9,151 nucleotides of DNA from Ilumatobacteraceae bacterium (GTDB lineage: Bacteria > Actinomycetota > Acidimicrobiia > Acidimicrobiales > Ilumatobacteraceae): contig SKSP01000402.1 of the NCBI GenBank assembly GCA_007122945.1, positions 1-9,151 of the forward strand, written 5' to 3'. Below the pieces are notes generated by a model. It worked only from the letters and a program-made list of their open reading frames with translations. It had not been told where the DNA came from and did not search any database. The translations under genes and the position numbers were made by a program. Positions within the stretch are counted from its first letter, which is position 1. Each line of letters starts with the position of its first letter. This document shows positions 5,490-9,151 of the stretch, one piece after another.

Positions 5490-6017
5490 TCAGCCGCGGT
5501 CGATGCCGCACCGGTCGGCGAGCCGCAGCGCCACCACGCCCATCGCGACGCCGACCGCTGCGCCGGCGACGACATCGGAGACGTGATGGATGCGCACGTG
5601 GGCCCGGCTCGTGCCGACCACGACCGCCACCCCCCACCACAGCGGGGCCCGGCGTCGATCCCATCCCGTGAGGACGGTCGCGTTGAACGCCGCCGCGCTG
5701 GCGTGCCCCGACGGGAACGACGAGGTGCGCGGCCGCCGGACCGGTGTGCGCGGGTCGCCGCTGACCGTCGGGCGGTCGCGTCGGAACAGCCGCTTCACCC
5801 CCTGGTTGACCACGAGGCTCTCGAGCCCGAGGCCGACGGCGAGCGCGACCACCTGGTCCGGCCGGCGAGCGGCGATGCCGCGCCCCACGTTCAGGACGTG
5901 CCAGACCGCGCTGAAGTCGCCGATCTCGCTGGCGGTGCGGAACACCGCGTCGGGCACCGGTCGGCCGCGGACCCGTTCGAGGACGGCATCGGCACGGGCA
6001 TCGAACCGGTCGACCAT
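5490..6017 (-). CDS. PAP2-family (type 2 phosphatidic acid) phosphatase
   Basis: This is a 175-aa integral membrane phosphatase with all three catalytic motifs intact. Motif 1 is K75-X6-R82-P83 (KRLFRRDRP), motif 2 is PSGH at 102-105, and motif 3 is S137-R138-X5-H144-X3-D148. Hydrophobic segments at about 55-73, 104-118, 124-137 and 146-166 act as membrane helices. Family members remove phosphate from phosphatidate, undecaprenyl pyrophosphate or related lipids; the substrate cannot be read from the sequence. Start: ATG 6017 gives the compact family-like start MVDRFD. A GTG at 6062 is in frame and overlaps the nuclease stop as GTGA, giving 190 aa and translational coupling; it is a real alternative. 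It probably shares a transcript with the nuclease gene. The neighbouring WS/DGAT makes a phosphatidate-to-diacylglycerol role attractive but unproven. Confidence 0.9.
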   Translation of the reverse strand: MVDRFDARADAVLERVRGRPVPDAVFRTASEIGDFSAVWHVLNVGRGIAARRPDQVVALAVGLGLESLVVNQGVKRLFRRDRPTVSGDPRTPVRRPRTSSFPSGHASAAAFNATVLTGWDRRRAPLWWGVAVVVGTSRAHVRIHHVSDVVAGAAVGVAMGVVALRLADRCGIDRG

Positions 6018-6058
6018 CGGCCCGAACCGGGACCGACCCGACGTGCCCACACCCGGGG

Positions 6059-6979
6059 TCACACCCGAACCAGTCCGGCGGCCGTGCCGTCCGTGCCGTC
6101 CGTGTCGGCCGTGCCGTCGGTGCTGGTCGAGCCGGTCGAGCCGGTCGTGCCGGTCGTGCCGGTCGTGACGGTCGTGCCGGCCGTGACACCGGCCTCGGCG
6201 GCGGCGCGGTCGGGGTCGCCGCCGAACTCGGGGCACCAGCGCTGGAACGCGCACGAGCGGCACAACGCGCTCTGACGCGGCCGGAACTCGCCGTTCGTGC
6301 ACGCCCGCTCGACCGCGTGCCACACGGCGCGGGTCCGGGTGGTGAGGAAGCGCACCGACTGCGCCGACGGCGTGGCGGTGATGGTCTCGCCCGACTTCAG
6401 GTACATCAGCCGGACCGCGCTCGGCCGCTGCCCGAAGACCTGATCGCACAAGAACGCGTAGAAGTGCACGCCGCCCAGGCTCTTCTGCTCGAAGTTCGCG
6501 GACGGGGCGCGACCGGTCTTGTAGTCGGTGACGACGAGACCGCCGTGCTCGTCGAGCTCGAGCCGGTCGATCACGCCGCGCAGGGTCAGGCCGTCCACGG
6601 CCGCCTCCAGCCGGAGCTCGAGCCCGATCTCGCGCACCGTGGACGGGTCCTCCATGCGCAGGTAGTTCGCCGTCAGCTCCCGACACTCGGCCTCGAACTG
6701 CTGCATGCCGGCGCCGTCGAGGCCCAGATCGACGAGGTCGGGCAGTGCCCGGTACTCGTCGAGTGCCGTCTCGAGCGCCGCCTCGAGCCGGTCGGGGGTG
6801 CGTTCCGCGGGCGGCGAGACGAACAGCAGCTCGAGCGCGCGGTGCACGAGCGAGCCCCGGGTGGTCGCCACGCTGGGGGGCTCGGGCAGCTTCTCGATGC
6901 TGGAGAAGCGGAACGCGAGCGGGCAGTTCGTGAACGCGTCGACCCGCGAGGGTGAGAGGCTCGTGGGGACCGGGAACAT
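6059..6979 (-). CDS. RecB/Cas4-like PD-(D/E)XK nuclease, Rv2119-like
   Basis: This 306-aa protein is a stand-alone RecB-family exonuclease. It has SPSRVDAFTNCPLAF at 9-23 (C19), GSLVHRALE at 42-50 (H46), GVIDRLE at 135-141 (D138) and VTDYKTG at 150-156 (D152, K154), the metal-binding and catalytic residues of the fold. C19 with C240-X2-C243-X5-C249 would hold a [4Fe-4S] cluster, as in AddB and Cas4. The overall pattern matches mycobacterial Rv2119. The usual QxxxY motif reads G170-VHF-Y174, so the Gln is missing. After residue 262 comes an unusual tail of about 40 residues, rich in Thr and Gly and encoded by 9-bp repeats. Start: ATG 6979 has TACCAT 7 nt upstream. It diverges from the MFS gene and overlaps or precedes the PAP2 gene. 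No cas genes are nearby; a repair or DNA-processing role is inference. Confidence 0.88.
   Translation of the reverse strand: MFPVPTSLSPSRVDAFTNCPLAFRFSSIEKLPEPPSVATTRGSLVHRALELLFVSPPAERTPDRLEAALETALDEYRALPDLVDLGLDGAGMQQFEAECRELTANYLRMEDPSTVREIGLELRLEAAVDGLTLRGVIDRLELDEHGGLVVTDYKTGRAPSANFEQKSLGGVHFYAFLCDQVFGQRPSAVRLMYLKSGETITATPSAQSVRFLTTRTRAVWHAVERACTNGEFRPRQSALCRSCAFQRWCPEFGGDPDRAAAEAGVTAGTTVTTGTTGTTGSTGSTSTDGTADTDGTDGTAAGLVRV
6084..6191. repeat. 9-bp minisatellite encoding the Thr/Gly-rich nuclease tail
   Basis: About twelve contiguous 9-bp units run from 6084, with consensus GTGCCGGTC on the plus strand. Variants include GTGCCGTCC and GAGCCGGTC, and the last unit is degenerate. Because nine is a multiple of three, the array stays in frame and encodes Thr-Gly-Thr, Thr-Gly-Ser and Thr-Asp-Gly triplets on the minus strand. 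Identical neighbouring units (6129-6146, 6147-6164, 6084-6101) point to recent slippage or duplication. Confidence 0.9.
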
Positions 6980-6986
6980 GCCAGCG

Positions 6987-6992
6987 ATGGTA
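6987..6992 (-). promoter_or_regulatory. Putative -10 box, leaderless promoter of the nuclease gene
   Basis: TACCAT on the minus strand ends exactly 7 nt before ATG 6979, the same spacing as for the S9 peptidase gene. No Shine-Dalgarno is present. The -35 region would overlap the inverted repeat at 6999-7015. Confidence 0.5.
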
Positions 6993-6998
6993 CGCGAG

Positions 6999-7015
6999 GG
7001 GTGCGCGCCGCACCC
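6999..7015. promoter_or_regulatory. Candidate operator: GGGTGCG-CGC-CGCACCC
   Basis: Perfect 7-bp arms with a 3-bp spacer sit in the 62-bp gap between the divergent nuclease and MFS genes. The site covers the expected -35 zone of the nuclease promoter. The symmetry suits a dimeric regulator. No regulator gene is present in the window. Confidence 0.4.
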
Positions 7016-7017
7016 GT

Positions 7018-7037
7018 CCACACCTGCTCAGATGTGG
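7018..7037. promoter_or_regulatory. Candidate operator: imperfect 8-4-8 inverted repeat before the MFS gene
   Basis: The arms CCACACCT (7018-7025) and AGATGTGG (7030-7037) match at 7 of 8 positions around a GCTC centre. The repeat ends 4 bp before the MFS GTG start at 7042. It could be a repressor site or an mRNA hairpin covering the start. It differs in sequence from the palindrome at 6999-7015. Confidence 0.4.
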
Positions 7038-7041
7038 GGCC

Positions 7042-8250
7042 GTGAGCGGTCCCGACGTCGATCCCCGCTTGCCGAACGGGCGGATCGCGCTCCTCGGTCT
7101 CCTCACCATCGTCGCCTACGGCTCGTGGTTCTACGGGTTCGGTGTGCTGATCGACGACATCGACGCCGATCTGCCCGGCGGGCTCGCCCCGCTCACCGCC
7201 GGCTACGCCATCGCCCAGGTCCTCACCGGAATCCTCGGCGTCGGCGCCGGGCGGCTGCTCGACCGCTCGGGGGCGAGGCTGCCCTTCACCGTCGGCGCCC
7301 TGACCGGCCCGACACTGATGTTCGCCTCCACCTTCTCCGCCGACCCGTGGTTGTTCGCGGTGTTGTTCGGCGCGGGTGGCGGTGCCGTCGGCTCGACCGC
7401 GTTCTACCACATCACCCAGACCGTCTCGGCCCGCATCGCCGCCGGTGTGGAGGCGCGCGCGATCGCCCGGCTCACGATCTGGGGCGCGTTCGCGTCGCCC
7501 GTGCTCATCCCGGTCACCGAGGTGCTGCGGGCGAGCGTGGGGTGGCGCGACACCGTCCGGATCGGTGCCACCGCAGTGGCCGTCGTGCTGGTCGTGGCGG
7601 CGGTGTGGGTCGACCCGCACGGCCGCACGGCGTCGGGCGCCCCGTCGACGAGCCCGTGGGTCGCCGTCCGCCTCGCGGCCACCCAGCCTCGGATCCGCCG
7701 TCTGGCCCTGTCGACGCTCGCCGGGTCGTTCGGCATGTCCGTCCTGGTCGTCCTACAGGTGCCGGCGATGGTCGCCGGGGGTATCGAGCGGTCCACGGCG
7801 GCCGGGCTCGCGGGGGCGCGCGGCTTGGCCCAGCTGCTCGGTCGTCTCCCGCTCGGGTTCGCGTTGCGGCGCTGGTCGGCGCGCTCGACGCTGCGGGTGG
7901 CCAACGTCGCGGTGGGTTGCGGGGCGCTGCTGCTGGCGATCAGCACGAATCTGGTCACCGGTGCGCTGTTCGCCCTGGTGGCCGGCGCCGGCATCGGTGC
8001 GGTCTCGCCGCTCAACGGGATCTACGGGCGGGAGGTGTTGCCACCCGACGACCTGGGGACCCTGATGGGAGCGCTCCACCTCCTGTTCGGGTTCGCCGCC
8101 GGTCTCGGGCCGGTCGTGGCGGGTGTCCTCGCCGACGCGACCGATCGGACGTGGACCGGGCTGGTGGTGGCCGCGTTGGCCGGCTTCGTCGCCGCAGGCC
8201 TGCTGACGGGCGACCGTACGGCACCCGATGGGCCGAACGTCAAGGCCTGA
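7042..8250 (+). CDS. MFS transporter
   Basis: This 402-aa protein has about twelve hydrophobic segments in two halves, starting at IALLGLLTIVAYGSWFYGFG (residues 15-34), and lies in the cytoplasmic membrane. The loop 2-3 signature GAGRLLDRSGARLP (68-81) fits MFS motif A (GxLaDrxGrk). The corresponding second-half loop is LGRLPLGFALRRWSAR (266-281). TM5 has ASPVLIPVTEVL (151-162). A hydrophilic linker, WVDPHGRTASGAPSTSP (189-205), divides the halves. The substrate is unknown; the general form is that of efflux or monocarboxylate/oxalate-formate type carriers. Start: GTG 7042 lies just before the first helix; upstream in-frame codons read Cys/Arg-rich and non-membrane. The gene diverges from the nuclease across 62 bp containing two inverted repeats. 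Its stop overlaps the convergent hydrolase gene. Confidence 0.88.
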   Translation: MSGPDVDPRLPNGRIALLGLLTIVAYGSWFYGFGVLIDDIDADLPGGLAPLTAGYAIAQVLTGILGVGAGRLLDRSGARLPFTVGALTGPTLMFASTFSADPWLFAVLFGAGGGAVGSTAFYHITQTVSARIAAGVEARAIARLTIWGAFASPVLIPVTEVLRASVGWRDTVRIGATAVAVVLVVAAVWVDPHGRTASGAPSTSPWVAVRLAATQPRIRRLALSTLAGSFGMSVLVVLQVPAMVAGGIERSTAAGLAGARGLAQLLGRLPLGFALRRWSARSTLRVANVAVGCGALLLAISTNLVTGALFALVAGAGIGAVSPLNGIYGREVLPPDDLGTLMGALHLLFGFAAGLGPVVAGVLADATDRTWTGLVVAALAGFVAAGLLTGDRTAPDGPNVKA

Positions 8251-9103
8251 CGAGGCGGTCGACCGCCTCGGTGATCAGCGCGGCGACCTCCTCGGGATGC
8301 GTCATCGGTCCGAAGTGGTCGAGGTGGTCGAACCGGTGGAACTCCCCGTGGGGGAACTCGTCGGCGATCAGCGCCGCGATCGCCGCGGGTGCCTGTTCGT
8401 CGACCGCGCCGGCCACGACGACGACGGGGATGGTGATGTCGGGCAGGACGCTCCAGGTGGGATGACCGCCGCTCTGTTCGAAGGTGCGTGCCTCGTGCTC
8501 GGGATCGCAGCGCAGCGTCACGCCGCCGGTCTCGGGGTCGGGGCGCATGCCGTGCTCGACGTACGCACGCAGGGCGGCCGGTGTGAACGACCCGAGCGGC
8601 GGCTTGGCGGCGTAGTTCTCGATCGCGGCCTCGATCGAATCGAAGGTGCGCCGCCGGCGGCGGGCTCCGGTGGCCAAGGGCGACTCGAGCGACGGCGTGT
8701 CCGGGCCGGGTGGCGGGAACACGATCGGCTCGAACGCGACGATGAGGTCGAACAGGTCGGGATCGCGGTGAGCGGCCATGAAGAGGCCCGCACCTCCCAT
8801 CGAGTGGCCGAACCCGATCAGCCCGCCGTCGGGCGCCACGTGACGGGCGGCCGCGAGGGCGTCGTCGCCGTAACGCCCCCAGTCGACCGACCAGTCGGGG
8901 GGGCGCTCGGTGATCCCGTGACCGCGGTAGTCGAGGGCGGAGCAGTGGAATCGGTCGGCGAGCGCATGGGCGACCGGTTCGTAGCATCGGCCGTGGAAGC
9001 CGGTGGCATGGGAGAACAGGAGCGGCCGACCCGACCCCCCGAGATCGTGGACCGCCACCTCGACGCCGTCGCTGGACGGCACGAACATCGTCTCGACCTC
9101 CAT
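8240..9103 (-). CDS. Alpha/beta-fold hydrolase
   Basis: This 287-aa soluble hydrolase has a complete catalytic set. The nucleophile elbow is GHSMG (residues 99-103, S101), the likely acid is D235 in AGAVDEQ, and His263 lies in LDHFGPM near the end. SHATGFHG (31-38) is the oxyanion-hole loop after beta-3, and DYRGHGITERP (58-68) is typical of esterase, epoxide hydrolase and lactonase relatives. The region about 130-215, including an Arg-rich stretch (GARRRRRTF), forms the variable cap. An ester or C-C bond substrate is likely but unknown. Start: ATG 9103 is preferred because GAGG lies 8 nt upstream. GTG 9124 would add seven acidic residues and is also possible. The gene ends tail to tail with the MFS gene, overlapping by 11 bp. 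Confidence 0.92.
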   Translation of the reverse strand: MEVETMFVPSSDGVEVAVHDLGGSGRPLLFSHATGFHGRCYEPVAHALADRFHCSALDYRGHGITERPPDWSVDWGRYGDDALAAARHVAPDGGLIGFGHSMGGAGLFMAAHRDPDLFDLIVAFEPIVFPPPGPDTPSLESPLATGARRRRRTFDSIEAAIENYAAKPPLGSFTPAALRAYVEHGMRPDPETGGVTLRCDPEHEARTFEQSGGHPTWSVLPDITIPVVVVAGAVDEQAPAAIAALIADEFPHGEFHRFDHLDHFGPMTHPEEVAALITEAVDRLVRP

Positions 9104-9111
9104 GGGCTCAT

Positions 9112-9115
9112 CCTC
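9112..9115 (-). promoter_or_regulatory. Ribosome binding site supporting hydrolase ATG 9103
   Basis: GAGG on the minus strand lies 8 nt from ATG 9103, favouring this start over GTG 9124. The remaining bases to the window edge show no clear promoter. Confidence 0.4.
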
Positions 9116-9151
9116 GTCCGCCACCCACCCGCCCGACGAATCAGCCCGTCC

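Noticed and set aside
4428..6275. Long plus-strand open frame of 615 codons
   Set aside because: It is a high-GC shadow across the DsbA-fold, PAP2 and nuclease genes on the other strand. Its translation is Arg/Gly/Val-rich with no motif, while the minus-strand genes have full catalytic signatures.
6059..6979. Cas4 of a CRISPR system
   Set aside because: The fold and cysteine layout are shared with Cas4, but the closest pattern is the stand-alone Rv2119 type and no other CRISPR component is present.
5490..7109. Fusion of the nuclease region with PAP2 as one 539-aa protein
   Set aside because: The N-terminal two thirds are an out-of-frame shadow of the nuclease gene. Only the portion from 6062 or 6017 is PAP2-like.
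6705..8465. Plus-strand open frame of 586 codons
   Set aside because: It overlaps the MFS gene in another frame and is Arg-rich without domains; the MFS frame has clear membrane helices and motif A.

Overview
The window comes from a very GC-rich actinobacterial chromosome. Coding is dense, with strong G/C bias at third codon positions and frequent GTG starts. Several genes have a TANNNT -10 box 6-8 nt from the start codon and no ribosome binding site, which suggests leaderless transcripts. Together with a wax ester synthase/diacylglycerol acyltransferase, an HSWG-motif lipocalin-like protein and an Rv2119-like nuclease, this fits Acidimicrobiia or a related class. That placement is inference. 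I see no phage, transposon, plasmid, RNA or CRISPR features.

Layout. On the minus strand lie a truncated S9-type peptidase beta-propeller (1-690), an HSWG-motif lipocalin-like protein (817-1842), a 93-aa SH3-like hypothetical protein (1853-2134) and a short-chain dehydrogenase (2187-2975). Divergent from the dehydrogenase is a 68-aa helical hypothetical protein on the plus strand (3030-3236). A second minus-strand block, read from high to low coordinates, holds an Rv2119-like PD-(D/E)XK nuclease (6979-6059), a PAP2 phosphatase (6017-5490), a one-cysteine DsbA-fold protein (5426-4824) and a WS/DGAT acyltransferase (4742-3330). An MFS transporter (7042-8250, plus) diverges from the nuclease. 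It converges on an alpha/beta hydrolase (9103-8240, minus), and the two coding ends overlap by 11 bp.

Function. The theme is lipid and small-molecule metabolism. PAP2 enzymes can release diacylglycerol from phosphatidate, and WS/DGAT enzymes acylate diacylglycerol, so the second block could contribute to triacylglycerol storage. The dehydrogenase and the HSWG-motif protein may act on a hydrophobic substrate. No pathway can be proved from the sequence.

I do not find a clear new defence or mobile system. The points worth following are: four short tandem-repeat arrays in 9 kb, one over a stop codon, one over a start codon and one encoding a Thr/Gly tail on the nuclease; two inverted repeats in the 62-bp nuclease/MFS divergent promoter region; the leaderless promoter pattern; and departures from family motifs in the nuclease and the DsbA-fold protein.
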